Of a stretch of DNA of 64,000 nucleotides, positions 1 through 8,317 are shown in pieces (within the stretch, counting starts at the first letter, position 1; the number at the start of each line of letters is the position of its first letter). The stretch comes from Enterococcus mundtii. Lineage in GTDB: Bacteria > Bacillota > Bacilli > Lactobacillales > Enterococcaceae. The translations under genes were made by a program, and so were the position numbers. The stretch covers positions 1 to 64,000 of the forward strand of contig NZ_PUAP01000017.1 of the NCBI RefSeq assembly GCF_002947535.1. Direction: 5' to 3'. The notes beneath the pieces were generated by a model. It was given only the letters and a program-made list of their open reading frames with translations, did not search any database and was not told the DNA's origin.

Positions 1-1079
1 CTCGTGCTTGGTTCTGTACTACTCTCGCTTGTACTTGACTCTGTACTGCTACTTGTTGTATCCGTCGTGTCATCATGCGTATTTGGTACAGTAAAAATTT
101 CATTTGGGTCCCAACGATTTGTTGTGGCATTCAAGATCACATTTTTTCCTATGATCGTTCCATCTTGACTTTGGTTGACTGTAATATCCGCACAAGGTGC
201 AATAATCGTTCCTTGGAAAGGCGCATTGATTTCTAGTTTTTCTGTTAAATTACCGAAATTCCAAGAAATATTGGCATCAGAAAAATCTTCTGTTTGATGA
301 TTGGAACGATTGTTATACTGAATTTGGGACTGTACAGAAAAACTAGTTGGTGCATCTACAACATTCATTATAAGTACTTTTCCCTCAGGATTGTTGATCC
401 GTAAGGGGGTGTTCTTTGCCAGAACAGAAGCAGCAACATTGATGACATAGGGCTGATCCCCAACCAGATTTGTACAGTCAATCACACGATTATTCATATC
501 GGGGAAATCATCTGGTGTATAAGTTTTTAATGGATCTAAAGACATCAACATATTTGATGTCAGCATTAAATTTTCAAACTCTTTGTTGAAATCAATGTAT
601 TGAGCATCTTCTCGATCTTGATAGAACTCATCTACTGATAAGTGATCTAACCTTGTTCCGTTGACAACTATTTTATCATTTTCCGTCGTGATCACATTGT
701 TTGATCCCACAATAAATTTATTCGATCGTTTATCAAAAGCCGCAGTTTCTGCGGAGCTAATGATCGTCTCAACGGATTGTGCATAATTGATCTCTTTATT
801 TAAATCACCTGTACTGATTGATGTGCCGAAATTATTCGTGGCGGATAACACACCCGTTGCTACATTTCCCTCTGTATGCGCATTGATCGTGGTCTTCTCT
901 TTTGCGAATACATGGAACTGAGAAGCAATCCCCAATATACCATAATCACCTGTTAAATCATCATAAACACTTCCTGGATCTTGCGGAAGAAATGTTTCGG
1001 CAATTACTTGGATCGGGAAAAATAAATGGAGTAACAAAACAGAAATTAGGGAAAGATTCACAAACTTACTCTTAAACAT
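1..1079 (-). CDS. Choice-of-anchor A family surface protein (3' end outside window)
   Basis: The visible 359 residues begin MFKSKFVNLSL with a signal peptide to about residue 28. A domain follows that opens with GDYGILGIASQFHVFAKE and an Asn-Ala-His-Thr-Glu-Gly-Asn-Val-Ala-Thr-Gly stretch, the usual start of the choice-of-anchor A domain (a beta-helical module also found in collagen-binding-like surface proteins). Near residue 300 the chain reads APFQGTIIAPCADI, typical of the end of this domain. The last 25 visible residues are Ser/Thr/Glu repeats, as in a wall-spanning linker, so a wall-anchoring tail is expected beyond the left edge. A purine-rich AAGAGATG site precedes the ATG at 1079. 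The domain call is from recognised sequence features; the ligand is unknown. Confidence 0.75.
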   Translation of the reverse strand, partial: MFKSKFVNLSLISVLLLHLFFPIQVIAETFLPQDPGSVYDDLTGDYGILGIASQFHVFAKEKTTINAHTEGNVATGVLSATNNFGTSISTGDLNKEINYAQSVETIISSAETAAFDKRSNKFIVGSNNVITTENDKIVVNGTRLDHLSVDEFYQDREDAQYIDFNKEFENLMLTSNMLMSLDPLKTYTPDDFPDMNNRVIDCTNLVGDQPYVINVAASVLAKNTPLRINNPEGKVLIMNVVDAPTSFSVQSQIQYNNRSNHQTEDFSDANISWNFGNLTEKLEINAPFQGTIIAPCADITVNQSQDGTIIGKNVILNATTNRWDPNEIFTVPNTHDDTTDTTSSSTESSTSESSTEPST

Positions 1080-1504
1080 TATTTCATCTCTTTTCATCAA
1101 TATATGAAATTTAATAACATAAAAACATTTGCTATTATAGTCCAAAAAAATAATAAAATAAATAGTTTTCTGAAATTTTTCTAGAAACAAACAAATTATT
1201 AAGTTTTCTTTATTGTATATTTTCAATTCATTATCAATTTTCATCTATTATTTATTTTACATGAAGGGCTTGATTTCAATATTTTTAATTAAAATTATAC
1301 TGTCATGTATACTCTTTTGTAGGGAAATAGTGTAAAGAATTTATATTTATTCCACATTTAAAAAAATGAAAAAAAGAGTCCAATTTTGACATGATCGTCA
1401 AAACCAAACTCGTTTTTTATTTACTATTGAACTAGGAGACTCTGATGTTTTAAATTTCAAATATACTAATTTTTGGCATTTTTTGCGAATATCCCAATAG
1501 ATTT
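1080..1504. other. Gene-free AT-rich spacer
   Basis: This stretch holds the leader of the surface protein on the left, with TATAAT at 1134-1139 read on the minus strand and only a weak -35 (TTTATT, 1157-1162). It also holds the terminator of the ABC operon on the right (1370-1411). No open frame with a ribosome site was seen. Confidence 0.5.
1370..1411 (-). terminator. Terminator of the bacteriocin-type ABC operon
   Basis: The arms at 1397-1411 and 1376-1390 pair over 15 bp as minus-strand RNA (four G-U pairs) around a 6-nt loop, and are followed by a run of seven U. It lies about 95 bases past the ATPase stop. Confidence 0.75.
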
Positions 1505-2170
1505 TCAAGAGATATAAAGTTTTTTGTCTTGTAACATATATACTTCATCGCAAATATTCGCTACGGAAACATCGTGTGTTACCATAATAAAACTAGTTCT
1601 AGTTAATTCAATTTTTTGAAAAATATTCAAAACCATAGCTTGGGTTTCCGCATCTAAAGAACCTGTAGGCTCATCTGCTAAGATAAGCTTAGGTTCAGTA
1701 ATAAGCGCTCGAGCAATGCCAACTCTTTGCTTTTCTCCTCCAGATAGATAAATCGGATTCTCTAATAATAAATCATCAACAGCTAGGCTTTTAGAAATAT
1801 CACGGACTTTTTGATCGATGATTTTCTTTTCGATTCCTAAATATTTTAAGGGTAAAGCAATATTATCAAATACATTTTTACTCTCAATCATAGGATTATT
1901 CTGAAAAATAAAGCCAATATTATTTAAGCGATTGGCACTCATTTCGTTAGCGCTCATTTCTCTCAGGTTCTTATCTTCAAAGAATATATTACCTGTATCC
2001 GGTTTGATGAGTCCAGCAATCAATTTTAGTAACGTCGTTTTACCACTGCCACTTTTACCCATGATCGCTATTTTTTGTCCCTCGTTTATATTCAAATTCA
2101 GATGTTGAAATAATTCTTTCTTATTCCGACCATCTCTTATTTTAAGGGAAATATCCTGTATACTAATCAT
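1505..2170 (-). CDS. Bacteriocin-type ABC transporter ATP-binding protein
   Basis: This 221-residue ABC ATPase has Walker A GKSGSGKTT (about residues 38-46), signature LSGGEKQRVGIARAL (about 143-157), Walker B LILADEPTG and an H-loop THD. Its length and the short tail ending VYMLQDKKLYIS match the small ATPases that accompany lactococcin-972-type bacteriocins. It overlaps the upstream permease by 8 bases (ATGATTAG), so translation is probably coupled. With the two half-size permeases it would form a MacB/LolCDE-like machine that exports or protects against the secreted peptide encoded first in the operon. The ATPase itself looks intact. The function of the cluster is inferred from gene order. 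Confidence 0.85.
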   Translation of the reverse strand: MISIQDISLKIRDGRNKKELFQHLNLNINEGQKIAIMGKSGSGKTTLLKLIAGLIKPDTGNIFFEDKNLREMSANEMSANRLNNIGFIFQNNPMIESKNVFDNIALPLKYLGIEKKIIDQKVRDISKSLAVDDLLLENPIYLSGGEKQRVGIARALITEPKLILADEPTGSLDAETQAMVLNIFQKIELTRTSFIMVTHDVSVANICDEVYMLQDKKLYIS

Positions 2171-3425
2171 TTGTAATTCTCCATTTCCTAAGAATGATAG
2201 TTGATAAAAAAAAGAATAGAAAAATTAAGACTAAAGACAAGTAAAGTAAACGAATAAAGAGAACAAATGTAATTCCCCCTAAATAGTTGGTTAAAGTCAA
2301 ACTCACACATAGAACAAAGGATAAAAGCAATGTTTTTTCTACCATGATATAATTACGAATTTCTTTTTTTGTCGCCCCAAACAGCAAATGTAATTGATAT
2401 ATTTTTTTATCACGATACATTTCTAAACAACAAAAAACTATTGTCATCAATACTAAAATAATCATTGAAAAAGAGACAACTAATTTTAGCAATTCATTGT
2501 TTTTAGTAATCATAAATAATAGTGCTGATAAATGAAATCCTGATTCACCTATTAAATCGACTGTTCCCAATTCATATGTCGAAGAAATTTCATTTACTAA
2601 CTTGTAAACTTTTTCTTGTGAAAAAGATTCTGGAACTTGAAAGTAGCCATTGACCCCATTTAGAAAATGTTTTTGAAAAAAAGAAAATTCTTCTTCACTG
2701 ATTTTTTGAGGAGCATTTTCTATAAATGGCAAAATAATATAATGATCTAGTACATAGTCTTCGTATTCGTTAAAAGTGACCCTTTCACCTTTTTCAACAA
2801 AACCAATGACTTCTGCATCAAACTGTTTGAAAAGATAAGATAGCTGTATTTTATCTCCTATGGTGTAATAGTCTGAGTAACTATTCCCTAAGATAACTGG
2901 AATTTTATCTCTATTATATTGATAATCACTATGAGAAAAGGATTGTCCACTTGCTATTCTAAGATCGAAGCGTTCCAATGCATGATCGTTCATTTGTAGT
3001 GATTTAAAAGGAATCTCTTCTTTACTCCAGTTACTAACAGAACCTGCAATCTGCTCATAATGTTCGATAAACTCAGTTGGTAAATCCTTTTCTTGTAAAT
3101 AGTTGATGCTTTGACTATTTACTACCTGGTATTTCCCTTTTTGGCTATCTGATAATTCTTTGTACATGGCATTGAGGTAACTGACACTTTGAAGATTCCT
3201 CAAAAAAACTTCCTCTTTTTCCCCAATGAGCGTGTCTACAAGTTTATATGTTTTTGTATTACCAACTGACACCCTATGTTCTTCATTACTATTCTCTTGC
3301 AACATGACATCTGAAACCGAAAGTGTCAAAAATGAAAACAACAAGAACAGTGTATAAAAGATTAGTAAATATTTTTTCCTTTTTATAGATTCGAAAATCT
3401 CTACTGTTAGATTACTTATTTTCAT
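2163..3425 (-). CDS. Bacteriocin-associated ABC permease, second half
   Basis: This 420-residue membrane protein has one N-terminal membrane segment (about residues 16-40), an extracellular domain of about 270 residues, then three or four C-terminal segments. A FGATKKEIRNY motif lies between them, like the coupling region of FtsX/MacB permeases. The start MKISNLTVEI at 3425 is chosen because GGAGG lies 8 bases upstream; an in-frame start 19 codons earlier has no such site. The start overlaps the stop of the preceding permease by 14 bases. In the related bacteriocin-associated integral membrane family (DUF1430/TIGR01654) both halves are usually one chain of about 650 residues, so this is the C-terminal half of a split protein. 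It may be natural or the result of an old mutation. Confidence 0.7.
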   Translation of the reverse strand: MKISNLTVEIFESIKRKKYLLIFYTLFLLFSFLTLSVSDVMLQENSNEEHRVSVGNTKTYKLVDTLIGEKEEVFLRNLQSVSYLNAMYKELSDSQKGKYQVVNSQSINYLQEKDLPTEFIEHYEQIAGSVSNWSKEEIPFKSLQMNDHALERFDLRIASGQSFSHSDYQYNRDKIPVILGNSYSDYYTIGDKIQLSYLFKQFDAEVIGFVEKGERVTFNEYEDYVLDHYIILPFIENAPQKISEEEFSFFQKHFLNGVNGYFQVPESFSQEKVYKLVNEISSTYELGTVDLIGESGFHLSALLFMITKNNELLKLVVSFSMIILVLMTIVFCCLEMYRDKKIYQLHLLFGATKKEIRNYIMVEKTLLLSFVLCVSLTLTNYLGGITFVLFIRLLYLSLVLIFLFFFLSTIILRKWRITND

Positions 3426-4362
3426 CAATGTTCCTCCAATTTCTAAAAAAAAGAGAACTAAACAGAGCAACAGAACACCCAAGGATAAAACTTTGACTGG
3501 TAATATAACTAACAGTAAAATCAGTCACCGATTCAAAAATGGAATGTTTGAAGGGGAGATATACTACACCGAGAACAAGAATACTCTCAAATAACCAAAA
3601 AAAGAATAAGTGTTTCACTTCTTCTAGAAGAACCGTATTTCTCGATATTCCTATCGTTTTTTTTAAATACCTTGTCGATTGAGTTAAGGCTAGATAGAAC
3701 AAGATACACATGCCAATAGCTAACAAACATAGTGCTTGAAATGAATACCTTAACAATTGGTTATTGTTTTCTAAATTTTGTGCATTATATGCTTTTGTAT
3801 CATCGGAATAAGTAATAGCTGTTATATCATTAATCAACTCACTTTTTAATTTTTCCATCGTTGCCTTGTTTGAATTTACTTGGTAGACACCATTGGTTTG
3901 ATTTTCTTCTAATGAGTTTATGTTTATCAAAGCCATTTTTGATAAATTTTTTGCATAACGGCTATCTAATATACCAATTATTTTGTAGTTTTTTTCTTCA
4001 ATACGTATAGTATCTGTATGTGTTTTCGCTAATTCTTCACCAATAATTGCTCTATTTTCCCCATCATAAAAATCGTCACGTGCAAAGTTTCTTCCTTCAA
4101 CAAGCGGAAGATACCAATCATAATTTGTGTATATAGCTTTAAAATAAAAGTTACTTTCGAGATTTTTCACAACCAAAATATTCTTTTGATCTCCTAATAA
4201 TTCTCCCCAATTTTCAGAATCTATATTATGATTTGCGATAAGGCGTACTGTGTCTTTGGAAGAAAAATTGTTCGATACAAAATCTAGATTACTTTGATTA
4301 TAAATATAAAAAAGAGAGAAAGCATTTGTCAAAGTAGCAATCAAAAATATTAGATTTATCAT
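3412..4362 (-). CDS. Bacteriocin-associated ABC permease, first half (start uncertain)
   Basis: This 316-residue protein has an N-terminal membrane segment (MINLIFLIATLTNAFSLFYI), an extracellular domain of about 180 residues with a MacB-like LVEGRNF / AIIGEELA pattern, and three C-terminal membrane segments. The ATG at 4362 has no close ribosome site. A good AGAGGA site lies about 30 bases upstream, followed by TTG and an eight-A and an eight-T run, but that TTG is out of frame by one base. A one-base change in either run would give an N-terminus of the expected type (Met-Lys-Lys-Asn-Thr-Phe...). The gene may therefore be frameshifted or phase-variable. It is otherwise open and ends inside the start of the next gene. 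Confidence 0.6.
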   Translation of the reverse strand: MINLIFLIATLTNAFSLFYIYNQSNLDFVSNNFSSKDTVRLIANHNIDSENWGELLGDQKNILVVKNLESNFYFKAIYTNYDWYLPLVEGRNFARDDFYDGENRAIIGEELAKTHTDTIRIEEKNYKIIGILDSRYAKNLSKMALININSLEENQTNGVYQVNSNKATMEKLKSELINDITAITYSDDTKAYNAQNLENNNQLLRYSFQALCLLAIGMCILFYLALTQSTRYLKKTIGISRNTVLLEEVKHLFFFWLFESILVLGVVYLPFKHSIFESVTDFTVSYITSQSFILGCSVALFSSLFFRNWRNIDENK

Positions 4363-4449
4363 AAAAAAAAGTATTTTTTTTCAATAATTTTCCTCTTCTC
4401 ACAATTTAAGCATTTATTAAATGCTTAACAATAAGTCGTGGGATCTGTA

Positions 4450-4600
4450 ATCCCATAAAGTTAAAGAAATGTTTTTCAGAATAACTCCTTTGCAAATAAG
4501 CGACAAAATCCGAAAAATATGGGGAATTATCTTCGGATTTTGTCGCTTATATCTTGGAAGGATACACTTCTGTCCTTCTTCAATTAAAGAATATTCAGAA
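4450..4600. repeat. Interspersed palindromic repeat, copy 1
   Basis: A perfect 19-bp inverted repeat (4496-4514 and 4532-4550) surrounds a 17-base loop. The outer flanks resemble the other five copies: AGAATAACTCCTTTGCAAAT on the left and ATCTTGG..ACACTTCTGTCC on the right. It lies between the secreted peptide gene and the permeases, where it could also act as a partial terminator or processing site. Confidence 0.65.
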
Positions 4601-4615
4601 ATATTTTAGTAAGTA

Positions 4616-5033
4616 TTAGCTACCCCAATAAGTATAAGTAACTAAATCTCTTACACCCGTCGCTTCTGCATACGAATACGAACTGCCATACTTTCTTCCT
4701 GAATCTACTCTAACATCTTTGATTATAGCCGTTTTCATTTGAACACGTGAGTAATGATAAACATTACGCCAATAGGTTTCAGCCCAGCCAGTTTTTTGGC
4801 GAGTGGTAATATTTTTATTACCAGCATTATGATAAAAATCTTTAGAGGCTCTTGACATGCTCATAACGTTTGCATCACCTAGTGCGTTACCAAATTCACC
4901 TTCTCCTTCAATTCCAACCACCAGAAAATTCAGAAACTGATTCAGTCGCTGTTACAACTTCTGTTTGATAAGAAAATATACCTAAAGATATAACATCTAA
5001 TAAAAATAACGTTTTAAATACACTTTTTATCAT
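4616..5033 (-). pseudogene. Small secreted bacteriocin-like peptide gene, split by a frame change
   Basis: An ATG at 5033 behind AGAAGGG opens a 41-codon frame with a signal peptide (MIKSVFKTLFLLDVISLGIF...VTATESVS) that ends at a TGA at 4908-4910, just after a Gly-Gly-Trp-Asn. A second frame, displaced by one base, is open from 4921 to 4616 and carries the rest. It ends VYHYSRVQMKTAIIKDVRV, SGRKYGSS and a C-terminal Tyr-Trp-Gly-Ser. Joined, they give a pre-peptide of about 140 residues whose place in the operon and YHY / SGR-type motifs resemble lactococcin-972-like secreted peptides linked to DUF1430 transporters. As read, no single product combines signal and mature parts. This is either a decayed gene, a programmed frameshift or a base error. 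Confidence 0.55.
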
Positions 5034-5212
5034 ATAAAACCCTTCTAGTAAAAACATATTTATTACAAGAATTAAATTAACACATAAACGAAATAATTGA
5101 TTAGATCAATCACTAAATGTTGTTTTGAGATCATAATCGTTCACCCTATCTATTGAAAATAGTCTTTCAAATCAAAGAGTAGCTAGTCTAAAAAAGAACG
5201 CTATCCAATAAA

Positions 5213-5244
5213 AAAAGCTGTTTACGGATTCCGTATCAGCTTTT
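5213..5244 (-). terminator. Terminator of the acetyltransferase gene
   Basis: AAAAGCTG and CAGCTTTT arms enclose an inner ACGG/CCGT pair. A U-rich run follows on the minus strand, about 40 bases past the stop at 5282. Confidence 0.7.
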
Positions 5245-5281
5245 CTTTTCTAAATATTCATTTATCTCAAAACAAAATTCA

Positions 5282-5848
5282 CTAGACGATTTTCTTTTGC
5301 ATATGATCATAAAGATGTCCACTGATCGTTCGTTGCCCTACTACTTTGAATCCATGGCGTTCATACAGTTTTCGAGCTTTCGGGTTTCCTTTATCTACAC
5401 TTAAGCCGATCACTTGGCGTTTATATTTCTTTACGATTTCTGGTAACGCTTCGAGCAAGGACGAACCGATGCCTTGACCTCTGAACTCTTCTGCAACACA
5501 AATCGACTCTAGGTACCATTCGTTAGGAAACGTTTCTTTGTCCGTAAACATTTGAACAGGTTCATGGATACCGTGCTTTTGTAAATATTTTTCAAACGGC
5601 TGATCGATGATTGGCTCTTCTTCGTCTGTATAACCGTAAACGATCCCTGCTACTTTGCCTTCTCGCTCATCAACGATCCCTCTTGTATAACTGTAGCGAT
5701 AGTCTGGGTCTGTAATGGCTTCTTCCAAGATCTCCAATGTTTTTTCTTCACCGTACTTTAAAAGAAACGGTAGTTCCATATCTTTCAATATAACTAAAAT
5801 AAGCGGAGCGATAGCTACCGCATCTTCTTTTTTTGCATTACGAATCAT
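5282..5848 (-). CDS. GNAT family N-acetyltransferase
   Basis: This 188-residue protein has the GNAT fold signature. ESICVAEEFRGQGIGSSLLE (about residues 115-134) contains the acetyl-CoA binding R/Q-x-x-G-x-G/A segment. GLSVDKGNPKARKLYERHGFK near the C-terminus is the usual beta5-alpha4 region. The start at 5848 (MIRNAKKEDA) has AAAGGAG eight bases upstream; a GTG nine bases earlier overlaps that site. The substrate cannot be read from the sequence. It is a single-gene unit with its own terminator. Confidence 0.85.
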   Translation of the reverse strand: MIRNAKKEDAVAIAPLILVILKDMELPFLLKYGEEKTLEILEEAITDPDYRYSYTRGIVDEREGKVAGIVYGYTDEEEPIIDQPFEKYLQKHGIHEPVQMFTDKETFPNEWYLESICVAEEFRGQGIGSSLLEALPEIVKKYKRQVIGLSVDKGNPKARKLYERHGFKVVGQRTISGHLYDHMQKKIV

Positions 5849-5901
5849 TTCTGACACTCCTTTTTTTCATTTTAACACAATGAAATCTCAGAGCAAAACA
5901 G

Positions 5902-6081
5902 CTAATTCAAATAATCTTCAATTTTTTGTGTCACGAAATAACCATTCGAAACGATTGTTTTTGCTTCAAAACGACAATAAGGGCAAACGATCGGCATCTC
6001 TTTTTTTACGTGTTCGACGATATGGTTAACTTCTTCATAGGTGAATTTTTTTCCACAGTTTGGACAAATCATTTTTTGCAT
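5902..6081 (-). CDS. Small zinc-ribbon protein (59 aa)
   Basis: The frame starts MQKMICPNCGKKF and carries a second pair in CPYCRFEA, giving two Cys-x-x-Cys knuckles about 32 residues apart, as in a treble-clef or zinc-ribbon fold. The tail ends KIEDYLN. GAGGGAA lies just upstream of the ATG. It stands alone between two minus-strand genes. The knuckle spacing suggests metal binding, perhaps with a nucleic acid or protein partner. No function is recognised. Confidence 0.7.
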   Translation of the reverse strand: MQKMICPNCGKKFTYEEVNHIVEHVKKEMPIVCPYCRFEAKTIVSNGYFVTQKIEDYLN

Positions 6082-6138
6082 GATTCCCTCAATCCCTTCT
6101 TTATTTTACACTTTTAGATTACTCTTAACTAGAAAAAA

Positions 6139-6160
6139 AGAGAAGTGAAACCACTTCTCT
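6139..6160 (-). terminator. Terminator of the PepSY gene
   Basis: A 9-bp stem (AGAGAAGTG / CACTTCTCT) with a 4-base loop is followed by a U run on the minus strand. It begins immediately after the stop codon. Confidence 0.85.
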
Positions 6161-6161
6161 T

Positions 6162-6671
6162 TCAAGCACTGATCAATACGTCTTCTAAATGATTGGTTCC
6201 ATCTACGGCTACACAATAATACAACTGACCACTTTTTGTCGTGATTTCCCAACTTTTTGCTTTTCCGTGATGTTTCCCGAATTTATGGACTGCTTCTTTC
6301 ATTGCTGTCTGTGGATGTTTCACTTGATGGATTGCTTTCAAGTGAAACAATTGCCCTAGTTCTTGTCGGCTTTCCTCAACAACCATCGTCTTTCCTGAGA
6401 TTGGGTTCACCGTGATCACTCGATTGGGCGTATGAAAAATATATTCATACATCTTTTTATTACTTTGTTCTTCATTTACTTGGTTGAACTGGATACGGCT
6501 GACTTTCTCTTCATGGTACTCATCTCGCAAAATAGCTACTGCCTTTTGCAATGAGATTTGATATTCTTGGTCACTGATGTCATCAAAAGAAAAGTTTGCA
6601 TCCAATAGTCCTAACGAAGCCGCTAAGCTAACAATGATAGCAATCGATGCTGCAATGATTATTTTTTTCAT
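6162..6671 (-). CDS. PepSY-domain membrane-anchored or secreted protein
   Basis: This 169-residue protein starts with Lys-Lys and a hydrophobic segment (about residues 3-24). Two PepSY-like units follow: residues 37-95, with QKAVAILRDEY...EYIFHTPNRVITVNPISGKTM, and residues 120-169, with TAMKEAVHKFGKHHGKAKSWEI. PepSY domains are often protease-inhibitory or regulatory modules outside the membrane. The protein has no catalytic motif. It is transcribed alone, with a terminator right at its stop. The domain call is by pattern and its partner is unknown. Confidence 0.7.
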   Translation of the reverse strand: MKKIIIAASIAIIVSLAASLGLLDANFSFDDISDQEYQISLQKAVAILRDEYHEEKVSRIQFNQVNEEQSNKKMYEYIFHTPNRVITVNPISGKTMVVEESRQELGQLFHLKAIHQVKHPQTAMKEAVHKFGKHHGKAKSWEITTKSGQLYYCVAVDGTNHLEDVLISA

Positions 6672-6762
6672 TCCACTCTCTCCTCGTTTTTTTCTAGAAT
6701 AACAAGAAATAGAAAAGAAAAAAATCGAATGAACGGAAGAAAAAGTGACAAAGTTGTTACTT

Positions 6763-7143
6763 TTATTCGTGTAATTCTAACGGCAACCCGTCTGGATCAA
6801 AAAAGAAAGTCATTTTTTCACCTGTAAAGGTATCAATACGGATCGGTTCAGTTTCAATACCCAATTCTTGTAATTCCGCGACTGTTTCTTCGATTTGTTC
6901 CACTTTGAACGCTAAGTGCCTCAAACCACAAGCTTCTGGATAACTCGGTCTTTTAGGTGCATCTTTGATACCGAAAATCTCAAGCTCCATATCCCCTAGT
7001 TTTAAATCTAACTTATAATCGTCACGGTCTTCACGATAATTTTCACGGATAACTTCAAAACCTAATAAATCAACATAAAAAGCACGTGACTTTTGATAAT
7101 CTGACACAATGATCGCAACATGATGAACCGTTGTTAAATTCAT
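6763..7143 (-). CDS. VOC (glyoxalase/dioxygenase superfamily) protein
   Basis: This 126-residue protein has paired beta-alpha-beta-beta-beta units. VHHVAIIVSDYQKSRAFYVDLLGFEV begins the first and GLRHLAFKVEQIEETVAELQELG the second; it ends FFFDPDGLPLELHE. The two His and two Glu positions expected for a metal site (HHVAI, LEIFG, RHLAF, LELHE) are present. The family resembles YaeR/GloA2-type lactoylglutathione lyase-like proteins. Substrate is not deducible. The start at 7143 follows a GGAAG site; a GTG six bases earlier is less well placed. Confidence 0.8.
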   Translation of the reverse strand: MNLTTVHHVAIIVSDYQKSRAFYVDLLGFEVIRENYREDRDDYKLDLKLGDMELEIFGIKDAPKRPSYPEACGLRHLAFKVEQIEETVAELQELGIETEPIRIDTFTGEKMTFFFDPDGLPLELHE

Positions 7144-7356
7144 TCTCACACTTCCAATCTTTTTGTTTCCTTTATCTTATCAATAGTTTTAGACATAGCA
7201 AAGATTTTTCTCCCGCTACACAAAAAAACAGGGACCACATCAAGTGGCCGCCTGCTTTTCGTCGTTTGGAAAGTAAATGTTTTTCAGAAAACAATCAAAT
7301 CGAATAATAACACATATTTTTTTAAAATGAAAGACTAGAAATATTTTTTTAAAGGA

Positions 7357-7404
7357 ATACAATAATTTGTGTCTCTAAAAATAATCGAACACTATATATT
7401 GTGT
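7357..7404 (+). promoter_or_regulatory. Tandem NrdR boxes upstream of the PnuC-type gene
   Basis: The 16-mer ACACTATATATTGTGT at 7389-7404 matches the NrdR box consensus (acaCwAtATaTwGtgt) throughout. A second, weaker box ATACAATAATTTGTGT lies at 7357-7372. Their starts are 32 bases apart, the three-helical-turn spacing typical of NrdR operators. The downstream box ends 18 bases before the ATG. Confidence 0.75.
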
Positions 7405-7422
7405 TTAAAGGAGTTTTTATTT

Positions 7423-8169
7423 ATGCGTAATTATTTCAGATTTTTGTTCCATCAATTAAAAGGCTGGCCTCAACAAAATTATTATCTATTCTATTTTAGT
7501 TTAGGCTGCCAAGTCATGACTCTTGTGAATCAGCCGATCACTTGGTTGTCGATCATTACCTTTATCGGGACAAATCTGGGGGTGTTGTGCATTTTATCAA
7601 TCAATGCCGCCAAATCAGTCAACGGTATTCTAGGAATTCTCTCTGCGATTTGTTTTATCATCGTCGGTTTTTCTGCCAAAAACTACTTGAGTATCGGCGA
7701 GCAAATTGCCTATATGGTCACATTGGATATCCCAGTTTTATTAAGTAAAGAATGGAATCATAATATGGCTTCTAAAATTCGAGAATTTAGTGGAAAAAGT
7801 TGGTTGATTGCATTGACCGGGACTGTTTTCGTTTACTTGGTCTCAGGTTACTTGATTGGTACGTACACAGATGATCCTCGTCCTTGGATCGATGCCATTG
7901 CTTTTTCAATCAGTCTTTCTGCTGGTATCATTAGCTTCCTTCGCTACAACAATCAATATTATTGGTGGCTTGCTTCTGGTCTTGCACAAATGGTCTTATG
8001 GTATGTTTCCTATACCCATGGATCTGCTAGTTTAGCTATGTTTATCAATAGCTCTGTTTACTTGATCAATGACTTATTAGCCTTTACTGTCTCCCCTTGG
8101 TACAACAAAAAAGAAAGAGCGCGAATGCAACGAATGGAGACAGAATATTTTTCGCACCATGTTTCTTGA
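7423..8169 (+). CDS. PnuC-type nucleoside transporter, probably for (deoxy)nucleosides
   Basis: This 248-residue protein has about seven hydrophobic segments and the PnuC layout, including the aromatic NNQYYWWLASG segment (about residues 179-189) that lines the substrate site in the family. AAAGGAG eight bases before the ATG at 7423 fixes the start (MRNYFRFLFHQLKGW). PnuC proteins take up nicotinamide riboside or related ribosides. The NrdR boxes in front suggest instead a PnuC paralogue that serves deoxynucleotide supply, in step with the salvage operon at 60.7-62.4 kb. The family is clear; the substrate is inference. Confidence 0.8.
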   Translation: MRNYFRFLFHQLKGWPQQNYYLFYFSLGCQVMTLVNQPITWLSIITFIGTNLGVLCILSINAAKSVNGILGILSAICFIIVGFSAKNYLSIGEQIAYMVTLDIPVLLSKEWNHNMASKIREFSGKSWLIALTGTVFVYLVSGYLIGTYTDDPRPWIDAIAFSISLSAGIISFLRYNNQYYWWLASGLAQMVLWYVSYTHGSASLAMFINSSVYLINDLLAFTVSPWYNKKERARMQRMETEYFSHHVS

Positions 8170-8228
8170 TGGAAAACAATAAATAAACTTGTACTAGAAA
8201 TTGGTTTATTTTTCAAACCTCTTACTAA

Positions 8229-8269
8229 AGCGAGAAAGTCACCCAAAATAGGATGGGACTTTTCTCGCT
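8229..8269. terminator. Bidirectional terminator hairpin
   Basis: AGCGAGAAAGTC (8229-8240) pairs with GACTTTTCTCGCT (8257-8269) and an inner CCC/GGG pair extends the stem. It sits between the convergent PnuC-type gene and the minus-strand gene ending at 8318. Confidence 0.6.
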
Positions 8270-8317
8270 TATTTCTAGGTATCGTCATACCAAGATTCTC
8301 TCAGCGGTTCGAGTCAA

